From NCBI GenBank assembly GCA_903642295.1, contig CAHJWO010000005.1:1-38037 (forward strand): a stretch of DNA of 38,037 bases, given 5' to 3'. The notes beneath the pieces are model-generated. The model was not told the DNA's origin and ran no database searches. It worked only from the letters and a program-made list of their open reading frames with translations. Position 1 is the stretch's first letter. Each line of letters begins with the position of its first letter. A program made the translations under genes and the position numbers. The stretch comes from PVC group bacterium. GTDB taxonomy: Bacteria; Verrucomicrobiota; Verrucomicrobiia; Chthoniobacterales; SZAS-18. Below, piece after piece: positions 24,203 through 31,777 of the stretch.

Positions 24203-24862
24203 TTAGTTCAATCGGTTGGCCACCGTGGTGACGAAACGGTACGGCTCGCGCAACGGGGCGCTGGCGTTGCGTTGGGCGTCGGAAACTACCAGGGTGATGC
24301 GGTTAGCCTGGCCGACGCGGCCAGCAGCGGAGGAAGGCACGATGGTGCCATCCGGCTTGTTGTTGAAATACATCACCACCTGATAATCCGCCCCGCCGGT
24401 GGGTTGTGTAGTGGTGAAGCATAGCCGGCGCTGGCTACCTAGCGAATCATCCTGCACGCCGGTGTCGGTGGGCACATCGAGGAACTTGGCGAAAAAAGTC
24501 ACGGCGTCCGACGGCGAGTTGCTGGCCGGGGTATTGGCAGTATCCGACACCGGGCCAAGATTATTGAGATTGAGCGTTTGGCCCCCGGTGCTGACCGGAT
24601 TGCCGGTGGCCGGATCGAACTGGGCATCCAGATAATGCACGTCGTTGAAGGGTTGGCTGCGGATTCCCGCGAACAGCGTGTTCGCCACCGCCGACGCGCG
24701 GGCCTGGTTGAAACTCTGGCGCCCGCTGTCCATCGCCAGGGGGAGCACCCCGAGGATGCCGACAAGCGAGAACGCCATGATGCCGACCGCGAGGGTCACT
24801 TCCACCAGCGAGAAGCCTGCTTGGCGACGCGCGGTCCTGAATCTGGAAATAGAATATTTCAT
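24203..24862 (-). CDS. Verru_Chthon cassette protein B (PilV/GspI-like minor pilin)
   Basis: A 219-residue product. Seen: a short basic leader MKYSISRFRTARRQAG, then G|FSLVEVTLAVGIMAFSLVG (17-35), a canonical prepilin peptidase site with Glu5, followed by RQSFNQARASAVANTLFAG as the amphipathic helix continuation. This is the PilV/GspI pattern. The head domain has an AVTFFAKFLDVPTDTG segment and two strands LCFTTTQPTGG and DYQVVMYFNNKPDG. The ATG overlaps the TGA of gene D (ATGA). A dedicated prepilin peptidase, assembly ATPase and secretin are not in the window and must act from elsewhere. Confidence 0.88.
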   Translation of the reverse strand: MKYSISRFRTARRQAGFSLVEVTLAVGIMAFSLVGILGVLPLAMDSGRQSFNQARASAVANTLFAGIRSQPFNDVHYLDAQFDPATGNPVSTGGQTLNLNNLGPVSDTANTPASNSPSDAVTFFAKFLDVPTDTGVQDDSLGSQRRLCFTTTQPTGGADYQVVMYFNNKPDGTIVPSSAAGRVGQANRITLVVSDAQRNASAPLREPYRFVTTVANRLN

Positions 24863-25638
24863 GATTGTGGGCTGCTCGTGGGGGAGGGGGTAACCAGGTT
24901 GTCCGCCGGGTTGACGACGTATTTGGCGCGTCCGGTGACGGGGTTGAGATCAATCTCTTCCAGCGAATTCGGGTTGCTGCCGGTCGCGCCGGGCTGCGTG
25001 CCGGCTTCGGTTCCATCAGCCTTGAGGCTGCCGAGGAACATCAGCACCCGCAGGTAGTTGGACGGTTTGTTCACCAAGGACTCGTCCAACGCACCGGTGG
25101 GATCGAACTTGAAATAGGGCAAGGACAATTGGGTCTGGCTATTCCTGGCAAAAGTGGAGTTGACGGGGAACAAAGTCGAAGTGCCGCCGGTGGCACCGAG
25201 AATGTTGGTGACGGAAGTCGTCTGCTGGCTATCATCCACCTTGAAAGTCACTCCGTCGGGTAGGTAAATCCAAGGCGTCTTTTGCGCCGGGATGAAGTTG
25301 ACGTTATCGACATCCTCGTAAATCGCGTACGCGCGGCCCCACGGGCCACTGGAGGCATCCGTGAGGGCTCCGGTCGGTGGAGTGTGGGCGGCGTAGAAAG
25401 CGACGTAGGTGGCCTTGCCATCGCTGACCGCCATCATCCGCGCCCGATCAAGTACGCCCATCAGATTGCTCACCGCCGCACGCCGACTGCCACCCTGATT
25501 AAGGCCGCGGAACGCCGGTACGGTTACGGCCAGCAAGATCGCAAGGATGCCCATCACGACCACCATTTCCGTCAAACTGAAGGCGGCTTGGTCGTGATTG
25601 GAAAATCTAAATTTTCGTTGGGCAAATAATCCAGGCAT
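24859..25638 (-). CDS. Verru_Chthon cassette protein D (GspH/FimT-like pseudopilin)
   Basis: A 259-residue product and the first gene of the pilin-like operon. Seen: the leader MPGLFAQRKFRFSNHDQA, then A|FSLTEMVVVMGILAILLAV (19-37), with Glu5 and a continuous hydrophobic helix. Next is FRGLNQGGSRRAAVSNLMGV, LDRARMMAVSDGKATYVAFY, in the style of GspH/FimT, where a regular helix precedes the beta head. The head has GRAYAIYEDVDNVNFIPAQK and DGVTFKVDDSQQTTSV. The ATG at 25638 is used; a TTG at 25650 would add four residues. A candidate promoter and an inverted repeat lie within 110 bases upstream. The stop is coupled to gene B by ATGA. Confidence 0.88.
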   Translation of the reverse strand: MPGLFAQRKFRFSNHDQAAFSLTEMVVVMGILAILLAVTVPAFRGLNQGGSRRAAVSNLMGVLDRARMMAVSDGKATYVAFYAAHTPPTGALTDASSGPWGRAYAIYEDVDNVNFIPAQKTPWIYLPDGVTFKVDDSQQTTSVTNILGATGGTSTLFPVNSTFARNSQTQLSLPYFKFDPTGALDESLVNKPSNYLRVLMFLGSLKADGTEAGTQPGATGSNPNSLEEIDLNPVTGRAKYVVNPADNLVTPSPTSSPQS

Positions 25639-25683
25639 GGCGACGATCAACCGAGCAGACCCTTATCGACGTCACGGGAGGAA

Positions 25684-25715
25684 GCAACCTCGGTTGCTGT
25701 GACAATGCCGTCACA
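25684..25715. promoter_or_regulatory. Two adjacent palindromes, one CRP/FNR-like, upstream of the pilin-like operon
   Basis: GCAACC-TC-GGTTGC (25684-25697) is followed at once by TGTGAC-AATGCC-GTCACA (25698-25715). The second has TGTGA and TCACA half-sites as in CRP-family operators, but with 8 instead of 6 bases between them. The pair lies 46-77 bases upstream of the ATG of gene D and abuts a candidate -10 box. Regulation by a CRP-family protein is inferred only. Confidence 0.45.
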
Positions 25716-25743
25716 ATAGATCGGGTCTGTACATACAATGCAA
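25715..25743 (-). promoter_or_regulatory. Candidate sigma70-like promoter of the pilin-like operon
   Basis: On the minus strand TTGCAT (25738-25743), 17 bases, then TCTATT (25715-25720). The spacing is ideal but the boxes match only 3/6 and 4/6. The start of transcription would fall inside the TGTGAC palindrome. Confidence 0.3.
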
Positions 25744-25857
25744 GCGGAATCGTCCGGCAAAAATCGTCTCGCCGACCGGCCAGCTTACCGCTTGGCAGAC
25801 AACGCATTGGCCCGGAAAGAAATCCACGGGGCCAGGAGCATTGCGCACGAAAAATCG

Positions 25858-26226
25858 TCAGCCATTTCTGATGGCACGCCACGGGCGGCAAGCGGCGATC
25901 AACGCGCAAAGCGATAGCATGAACAGCGTCGCGCCCCGCAGGATCGCGGCCCCATTCATCTGGTTGCACGAACCCAACATTGCCGCCGTCAGGTGGTAGG
26001 CGTCCACCCGTTTAGCGTGCTGGGTCCGCGCCATTTCCCGCAGTTCGGTGGGGTCAACGCTGGCGGCCAATCGTGCGGTGAAAGCATCGTCGGCGTGCGC
26101 GGCTGGCATGATCTGCGCCAGCAGTGGGCTGATCGTTCGCAGGCTCGCCCGCTGGCGAATGTCCAGTGCCAGGTCAAAGGCGGCGACAAGAAGCAGGCAC
26201 GCGAGGAAAAAGGGCAGGGGCTTCAT
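25858..26226 (-). CDS. Small hypothetical membrane protein
   Basis: A 122-residue product that I do not recognise. Seen: an N-terminal hydrophobic helix (KPLPFFLACLLLVAAFDLAL, 2-21), a soluble central helix-rich stretch (RQRASLRTISPLLAQI, AFTARLAASVDPTELREMAR), and a second hydrophobic helix close to the C-terminus (GATLFMLSLCALIAA) followed by basic RPWRAIR. Two membrane spans with a periplasmic domain between them fit. The ATG at 26226 is preferred over one 12 codons upstream because it opens on the hydrophobic segment. It lies upstream of the pilin-like operon on the same strand, separated by about 220 bases, so separate transcription is likely. Confidence 0.6.
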   Translation of the reverse strand: MKPLPFFLACLLLVAAFDLALDIRQRASLRTISPLLAQIMPAAHADDAFTARLAASVDPTELREMARTQHAKRVDAYHLTAAMLGSCNQMNGAAILRGATLFMLSLCALIAACRPWRAIRNG

Positions 26227-26452
26227 GGCAGGCAAAGTCAGGAGGAAGCGGGCTGAGGGCAAAAGTCAGAAATGAAACGGATACACTGTATTCGCCCCGC
26301 TGCGCATCCCGCCCATCTTTTTCTGAGCGCAATGACTTTCTGCTTCTGATTTTTTGCTTTCCGCTATCTGACTTTCTCTCCGTTGGAACGTCCTCCCCGG
26401 CACTGGTTAAGGACTCGACAACCTCCAGCGCAAGCCTTTACGCTCTCCGGTG

Positions 26453-28045
26453 ATGGATTCCGCCGTACCCAATCCCTACGACCAGCTCGCCTACGTCGGC
26501 CGGGCTTATCCCGAGACCCACCCCGACCGCCTGGCCACGATTGCCACTCTCTACGGCTTGACGCCCGCGCCGGTCGGCGAGTGCCGCGTGCTGGAAATCG
26601 GCTGCGGCGATGCCGCCAACCTCCTGCCCCTCGCATACACCCTGCCCAAAAGTGAGTTCCTGGGGATCGATCTGGCCGCCCTGCCCATCGCCAAAGGGCG
26701 CGCCCAGGCGGCGGCGCTGGGGCTGCGCAACCTGCGGCTGGAGGCGATGGACATCCTCGACTTCCCGCCCGACGCGGGCACGTTCGACTACATCATCGCC
26801 CACGGCGTCTATTCCTGGACGCCGCCCGCCGTGCGCGACGCGGTGCTGGCCATCTGCGGGCGGCACCTCGCGCCGCAGGGGGTGGCGTTCGTGAGCTTCA
26901 ACGCCCTGCCCGGTTATCATCTGCGCGGGATGGAGCGCCGGATGATGCTCTACCACCTCGAACGCGTGGGCAGCGGCACCCGGCGGCAGCAGGCCGAGCA
27001 AGCCATCTCGCTGCTCCGCTTTCTGGCTGAGGCGCAGCCGGACGAAAACGTTTACAAGCAGTTGCTCACGAACGCCGCCGAGAGTGTCGGCTCACGCCTG
27101 GGGACGGCAGCAGGGGTGGCGTGGTTTCACCACGACATCCTTGCGGAAATCAATCAGCCGTTCTATCTGCACGAATTTGTGGATCGGGCCGGGAAACAGG
27201 GAATGCAATTTCTCAGCGAGGCGACCTTCCGACTGGTGCGCGCGGCACACTACCCGCCCAAGGTCGAAGCCACCCTGCGCGAACTGGGCGACGACCTCGT
27301 GACGCAGGAGCAATACATGGATTTTATTTCCTGCACGCCGTTCCGCCGCGTGTTGCTCTGTAGGACCGAAGCGAAACTGGATCGTTCGCTTGATCCGGCG
27401 CGGGTGTCCTCGCTTTACGTCAGCGGCGACCTGAAACCCAAGGAGGATAACGCACCGGCCGGAGACGACCCCCGCGCCCCGGAGCGATTTCAGGGACCGC
27501 AGGGCGAGATCACGCTCAATCATCCCGTGGCCAAAGCCGCCGTCCGCCTGTTGGGTCAGGCGTGGCCGCACAGCTATCCCTGCTCGAATCTGCTCACGTC
27601 CGCGCGCTCTGTCGCCGGAACGACCGATGGCACGGCCGAAGAACTGGGCCAGCTTCTCATCACGCTTTACGGCGGCGCCATGATCGAACTCTCCACCCGC
27701 GCACCCGTCTCGACCCTGCACGTCAGCGAACGCCCGGAGGCAAGCGCCTTGGCGCGACTGCAAATCCGGGACTCGCCGGTGATCACCACCCTGCGGCACC
27801 ACAACGGCGCACTGGAAGGAGCCTACATCCGCCGATTCCTGCAACTGCTCGATGGGACCCGCGACCGCGTGGGCATCCTGCGCGAATTACGCCATTGGGT
27901 GGAATCCGGCGAAGCGGCCCGGGAATGCGCTGCCTCCGTGGGAAGCGATGGAAAAGAGGAATCCGTGCCGACGGTGGAGAGTTTGGAACAGACCTTCGAT
28001 GAAACCCTGCAAAGGCTTGCCCAACTGGAGCTACTGGTGCGTTGA
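26453..28045 (+). CDS. SAM-dependent methyltransferase with methyltransferase regulatory domain
   Basis: A 530-residue protein with a class I methyltransferase domain followed by the domain known as the methyltransferase regulatory domain. Seen: NPYDQLAYVGRAYPETHPDR (7-26), characteristic of this group; motif I VLEIGCGDA (46-54); FLGIDLA (69-75); MDILDF (99-104); FDYIIAHGVYSW (111-122); and VSFNALPGYHLRGM a little further on. The regulatory region includes VAWFHHDILAEINQPFYLHE and QGMQFLSEATFRLV. The C-terminal 200 residues contain a winged-helix-like part and a final acidic helix. Some relatives modify proteins or flagellin-like substrates; the substrate here is unknown. The GTG directly before the ATG is not used. 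It overlaps the convergent LarA-like gene by 15 bases. Confidence 0.87.
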   Translation: MDSAVPNPYDQLAYVGRAYPETHPDRLATIATLYGLTPAPVGECRVLEIGCGDAANLLPLAYTLPKSEFLGIDLAALPIAKGRAQAAALGLRNLRLEAMDILDFPPDAGTFDYIIAHGVYSWTPPAVRDAVLAICGRHLAPQGVAFVSFNALPGYHLRGMERRMMLYHLERVGSGTRRQQAEQAISLLRFLAEAQPDENVYKQLLTNAAESVGSRLGTAAGVAWFHHDILAEINQPFYLHEFVDRAGKQGMQFLSEATFRLVRAAHYPPKVEATLRELGDDLVTQEQYMDFISCTPFRRVLLCRTEAKLDRSLDPARVSSLYVSGDLKPKEDNAPAGDDPRAPERFQGPQGEITLNHPVAKAAVRLLGQAWPHSYPCSNLLTSARSVAGTTDGTAEELGQLLITLYGGAMIELSTRAPVSTLHVSERPEASALARLQIRDSPVITTLRHHNGALEGAYIRRFLQLLDGTRDRVGILRELRHWVESGEAARECAASVGSDGKEESVPTVESLEQTFDETLQRLAQLELLVR

Positions 28046-29344
28046 AACGACCTGCTTGCCTCCCTTCGCCCAAGCGGCGGGTTCGCGCAATTGATACAGC
28101 ATCTCGCCCGCCTTGCGCACCAGGAGCACCCCTTCATCCTCGCGGTCGGCAAAACTCTCCACGTCGATACTGGCCGGGTCGCGGTAACCCAGATTGATCC
28201 GCTCGCACGTCTCGCGCGGGATGCCCGTCGCCAGGGTCACCTGTGCCCGGCAACGCTCGACGCCGTCGATCATCTCGCCGATGCCCCGCACATGGGTGGA
28301 ATGCGCCAGTGTGCCCCAGGGGTAGCTCTTGAACCGATCCCATTGCCGGAGAAAATAGTCGCGGCAGTGGTAGCCGACTTCCTCGATCAGCGCCCCGTGC
28401 GTGGCGGACACCGCCGTGATGTGCGGCGCGTAGATGATGAGTTCCCCGCCGTCAGCCAGCACGGGTTCGAGTTTGTACATGCACTTGCCACCGGTCCAAA
28501 GTTCGTCGTACATCGTCGGCGCGCAGGACAGAATCGTGTGAAAAGGCCATTTCTTATAAACGACGTGAAGCTGCCGCGAGAGTTCGCTGGCCTCTTCCCA
28601 AGCCGCTTCCGGGCTGCCCGCGAATGCACCCGCCAGTTCCGTCCCCTGCACCACGAGGCAAAAGCACAGCTTCGGCACGGAGACGAGCGTGGCGGCGCGG
28701 TCCACGACGCGGCGCACGGGCGTCCACTTGTTGCCGATGATCATCGGATTGGTGACCACCGCGCCCAACCAATGGAAAAAGTTTAGGATCTCCGGCCCGC
28801 TCACGCCGGGAAACAGGTACTTGTTCCCGCCCGAAAACCCGACCACCTCGTGCGGAAACACCGGCCCGACGATGATCAATTGATCGTAGTCGAACACGCG
28901 GCGGTTGATGCTCACGGGTACGTCCATGGCGAACAACCCGCCGGAGAGCGCGTCGATTTCGGCGGCGGGAATGGTGCCCAGCGAGCGCAGCGCGTCCGGG
29001 TTCTGCCACTCGTGGTTGAGAAAAGCAACCTCCCGGTATTGGCCGGCGCGTTCGGCGGGCGAAATGCCCAGCCGTTCGCAGATAGCCGCCTCACTCATGG
29101 GTTGGTGCGTGCCGAGTGCGATCATCACATCCATCCGCGCCGCCACGGAGCCGATCTGCGTGTGCAGCGCGCGGAAAAATAAATCGACGGGAGCGGTGCG
29201 TGTGCCGTCGGGGACGATGAGCAGCACGCGCCGCCCATGATAATCGTCGGCGCGGCAGGCTTGCGCCACGAGGTCAACGACTTGCGCGGGTGTCACGGCT
29301 TCTCCCAACGAGGCGGTGGTGGAGAGAACGGGGGAAGTGACCAT
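28031..29344 (-). CDS. LarA-like nickel-pincer racemase/epimerase (DUF2088)
   Basis: A 437-residue protein of the LarA family, which racemises or epimerises 2-hydroxy acids using a nickel-pincer nucleotide cofactor. Seen: PDGTR with Asp46 and Arg49; GTHQPMSE with His80; FPHEVVGFSGGNKYLFPG with His165 and Lys175; and FFHWLG with His191. The spacings (Asp-Arg 3, His-Lys 10, Lys-His 16) equal those of the Lactobacillus LarA residues Asp72/Arg75, His174/Lys184 and Lys184/His200, so the pincer attachment and nickel ligand are kept. The physiological substrate is open: members of this family act on lactate, malate, sugar acids and others. LarB, LarC and LarE, needed to make the cofactor, are absent here. 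ATG 29344 is used; TTG 29353 is possible. Confidence 0.88.
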   Translation of the reverse strand: MVTSPVLSTTASLGEAVTPAQVVDLVAQACRADDYHGRRVLLIVPDGTRTAPVDLFFRALHTQIGSVAARMDVMIALGTHQPMSEAAICERLGISPAERAGQYREVAFLNHEWQNPDALRSLGTIPAAEIDALSGGLFAMDVPVSINRRVFDYDQLIIVGPVFPHEVVGFSGGNKYLFPGVSGPEILNFFHWLGAVVTNPMIIGNKWTPVRRVVDRAATLVSVPKLCFCLVVQGTELAGAFAGSPEAAWEEASELSRQLHVVYKKWPFHTILSCAPTMYDELWTGGKCMYKLEPVLADGGELIIYAPHITAVSATHGALIEEVGYHCRDYFLRQWDRFKSYPWGTLAHSTHVRGIGEMIDGVERCRAQVTLATGIPRETCERINLGYRDPASIDVESFADREDEGVLLVRKAGEMLYQLREPAAWAKGGKQVVSTHQ

Positions 29345-29444
29345 GAACGACAACGTAAAAAGAAAACGCGCGGAAAAAAGTTCGGAAACGCGAACGACGC
29401 CATTATTCTTGGAAGGCTTTTGACATGTCCCGCCGCAGGCGGTG

Positions 29445-29583
29445 CAACGGTCCTGACGGCTGTCCCAGCCGTCCGTGTCGGGCCGCAGGCCCTTCCGGCT
29501 TCTGGGAGCGAGCCTTACGCACGGGGGGTGGCCACCCTAAAGCAGACAGTCACGGACGGCTGGGACAGCCGTCAGGACCGTTG
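29445..29583. repeat. 139-bp MITE-like element with perfect 33-bp inverted ends
   Basis: Bases 29445-29477 and 29551-29583 are exact reverse complements, separated by 73 bases. Each arm contains the 19-base palindromic core GACGGCTGTCCCAGCCGTC that recurs elsewhere in the window. The interior has GGGCC-GCA-GGCCC on the left and GACAGTCA on the right, the two tail types found next to the same core at 34850 and 1790. No target duplication was found by eye and no coding capacity is present. Confidence 0.8.
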
Positions 29584-29670
29584 AATTGCACTGCTCCTTC
29601 AAATCCGCCGCCTTCCAGTTCTGGCAGGACGCAAGAACTAGATCTCCGAAAAAAGAGCTCCCAAGAGAGA

Positions 29671-29787
29671 AAAGTGTCCGCAGATTCCGCAGATTTTCGC
29701 AGATGGGAGAGCAAAGGGGACAGGCTGACCCTTCACTTCCCTCAATCTGCTTAATCTGCGAAAATCTGCGGAATCTGCGGACACTTT
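29671..29787. repeat. 117-bp element with perfect 34-bp inverted ends made of CAGATT phrases
   Basis: Bases 29671-29704 and 29754-29787 are exact reverse complements around a 49-base centre. The arms are themselves phrase-like: CCGCAGATTCCGCAGATTTT on the left and AATCTGCGGAATCTGCGG on the right. The centre carries a further partial ATCTGC unit. Confidence 0.85.
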
Positions 29788-29803
29788 CCGACTTTTGTCG
29801 GAA
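29786..29803. terminator. Small hairpin next to the inverted repeat, possible terminator
   Basis: TTCCGAC-TTTT-GTCGGAA, a 7-bp perfect stem with a 4-base loop. It lies about 108 bases beyond the stop of the minus-strand glycan operon. No proper T-run follows on either strand, so the terminator role is uncertain. Confidence 0.3.
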
Positions 29804-29910
29804 GTCCACTCAACTCATGGCGCAGGCCGTGGGTACTATGCCTACCAGCGAAAAGCCCAGGCAGGGGCGTGAGCAACAAACGCGGTTTCGTCGGATGGGC
29901 CCCGGCGCCC

Positions 29911-30855
29911 TTATCGCCCTGCCGCTGGATGGTATTTGCGCGGCTGACCGGCAAAACCTCGCAACGCCACCAGGTAAGCCAGCGTTTCCACCCGCCGCAG
30001 TTCCCAGAGCGGCGCGACCTTTTGCCACTTCCGCCACGGGGTAAGAGCCTGCGCCGTTTGTAACAAAAGCCGTGTCCGCCAAATCGTTGCGACTGCCACC
30101 CGGGTCCCATTCTGCCCCCAGTGGTAACTTGCCCAGGCGGCGGATCGTCCCATCCGCTCCGCCATGCTCAGCAGCGTCGCGCGGGTGAGGCGCGAACGGT
30201 CGAAGTGGTGTTCGACGCTGACTTCCGACGCGGCGGCGATCTGAAATCCGGCATCCTGGAGGCGCGAACTCCACAGCGTATCGTCGTAGAATCCAAGCGC
30301 ACCGGGGCCGAGTTCCGGGTCGAATTCCCCCAGGGCTGCGACCACCCGGCGGCTGAATGCCATGTTTGCACCGACCAGGCGTCCCGGCGCGGCACGGTCG
30401 ATCTCGTCGGTCGCGGCGAACCATCCCCGCAGGGAATAGAACGGCTCGTGCGAGAGAAACTCCGCGTGATGCGGCGGAAAATGCACCGCACCCATCACGG
30501 CATCCGTCCGGCCAGAGAGGATCGGACGGCACATGCCCTCGATCCAACCCAACGGTGGACGCACATCGTCATCCGTGAAGAGAATCACGTCGGCCCCGGT
30601 GGCGTGCAACCCCGAGTTTCGCGCGCGCACCTGTCCCGCCTGCGGCTCTGTCACATAGCGGACTGGAAGGTTGGCAAGCGGTGTCTCGCGTACCACGGCG
30701 GCGGTGTGGTCGGTCGAGCCGTTGTCCACGACGATCAACTCCGCCGTCACGTCCGGCGGCACCGCGCAACGGCCCACCGCGACGAGCGTTTCACGCAGGC
30801 TTTCCGCGCGGTCGCGCGTGCAGATGATGATGGCAACGGAAGCGGGCAAATTCAT
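29911..30855 (-). CDS. Family 2 glycosyltransferase
   Basis: A 314-residue inverting glycosyltransferase of the GT2 type. Seen: VAIIICTRDRAESL (7-20) opening the nucleotide-binding fold; IVVDNGSTDHT (41-51); ARNSGLHATGADVILFTDDD (78-97), with the DDD metal/sugar-nucleotide motif at 95-97; and later GANMAFSRRVVAALGEFDPE followed by YDDTLWSSRLQDAGF, the usual acceptor-side block with the catalytic acidic residues. Some hydrophobic/basic character at the C-terminus may attach it to the membrane. Last gene of the glycan operon; its ATG overlaps the TGA of the GT11 gene. It probably adds one sugar to the repeat unit or the core; which sugar is unknown. Confidence 0.88.
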   Translation of the reverse strand: MNLPASVAIIICTRDRAESLRETLVAVGRCAVPPDVTAELIVVDNGSTDHTAAVVRETPLANLPVRYVTEPQAGQVRARNSGLHATGADVILFTDDDVRPPLGWIEGMCRPILSGRTDAVMGAVHFPPHHAEFLSHEPFYSLRGWFAATDEIDRAAPGRLVGANMAFSRRVVAALGEFDPELGPGALGFYDDTLWSSRLQDAGFQIAAASEVSVEHHFDRSRLTRATLLSMAERMGRSAAWASYHWGQNGTRVAVATIWRTRLLLQTAQALTPWRKWQKVAPLWELRRVETLAYLVALRGFAGQPRKYHPAAGR

Positions 30856-31760
30856 TGCCGCACGGCGGGTTCGTCCATCGGCAAAAACGCGGGCTCGATC
30901 CGCTCCCAGGCCGACGGCAGCAGATCGACCTCCCAGGGGCGCGCCACCCGGTGGAACCGTTCGGGGGTGATGACCTGCTTCTCCGGGTGGGTGCCCAGCC
31001 AAGCCGCCCACCAACTGAAGGTGCTGTTGGCGATGATAAAATGGCGGCACGCTTTCATGGCCACGAGATCCTCCACGGCCGAGTGGGTCACTCGCCCGCT
31101 GACCAGCTCGGTCGGTAGGATGTCCGGCAAGTGGTTTGCACACCACTCGGGGTCGTCGCTGAAGACGTACACGCGGCCGTCCGGCAGGCGCGCTTTTAAT
31201 CGCGTGAGTGCTTCGTGGAAGTAGCCGGGTCCCAGCGCGCCGACGGTTTCCACATAGTGCCGACTGTTCACCAGATCACCCCGGCGCACGTGCAGCGCAA
31301 TCGACGGTTCGTTCGCTGCGCGCCGGACAAACTCCGCCATCTTTTCCGGCAGCGGATGGCGCGGCTGGAACTCCGCCAATAACTGCGGGCGAACGGCGGC
31401 AAAATATCGCTCGGCCTGCCAAAAGCCGTCGAGACGCGAGAACCAGCCGAGCTGTTCCACGCGCGGATCGTACCCTTGCGCCCGGTCCACCAATGAGTGG
31501 ATGCCCATTCCTACCAGGGACTTGAGCACGGTCTTGAGCGGGTTGCCACCCTCGGCGTTTGTCGCCAATTTCGCCAGCGCGTCCGGGAGGAAGCGCGCCC
31601 GCACGTTAAATTGATGGAGATCGAGTTTGCGCGTTTGGTCGTAGGTAAAATGGGTGGTATCGACCAGCAGCGGCGCACGAAGTCGTTCCGCCAGTGCCCG
31701 CCCGATGGCGTACTGGAAAAGCTGGTTACCCAGACCGTGTTGTAAGGCGGTGATGATCAT
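30852..31760 (-). CDS. Family 11 glycosyltransferase (alpha-1,2-fucosyltransferase-like)
   Basis: A 302-residue protein with the GT11 pattern. These enzymes use GDP-fucose to add alpha-1,2-linked fucose, most often to galactose, as in H-antigen formation. Seen: GLGNQLFQYA (9-18); GFWQAERYF (112-120); HVRRGDL (157-163), the GDP-fucose-binding HxRRGD motif; YVFSDDPEWC (198-207); and HFIIANSTFSWWAAWL (240-255). All motifs expected of bacterial WbsJ/FutC-type enzymes are intact. The ATG at 31760 opens MIITALQHGLGNQLF; the open frame extends further upstream but into the spacer. It lies 17 bases behind the GT6 gene and is coupled to GT2. Fucose biosynthesis genes are not in the window. Confidence 0.9.
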   Translation of the reverse strand: MIITALQHGLGNQLFQYAIGRALAERLRAPLLVDTTHFTYDQTRKLDLHQFNVRARFLPDALAKLATNAEGGNPLKTVLKSLVGMGIHSLVDRAQGYDPRVEQLGWFSRLDGFWQAERYFAAVRPQLLAEFQPRHPLPEKMAEFVRRAANEPSIALHVRRGDLVNSRHYVETVGALGPGYFHEALTRLKARLPDGRVYVFSDDPEWCANHLPDILPTELVSGRVTHSAVEDLVAMKACRHFIIANSTFSWWAAWLGTHPEKQVITPERFHRVARPWEVDLLPSAWERIEPAFLPMDEPAVRQ

Positions 31761-31777
31761 GGAAACTCGCTGCCAGG

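Larger units (their letters stand above)
29345..29910. other. Gene-free stretch of 566 bases filled with inverted repeats
   Basis: Between the start of the LarA-like gene and the end of the GT2 gene lie two separate perfect inverted repeats (29445-29583 and 29671-29787) and a small hairpin (29786-29803). Reading frames cross it but are explained by the repeat structure. There is no recognisable protein. Confidence 0.7.

Noticed and set aside
29786-29803. A standard rho-independent terminator of the glycan operon
   Set aside because: The stem is only 7 bp and no T-run follows on the relevant strand; kept only as a low-confidence hairpin.
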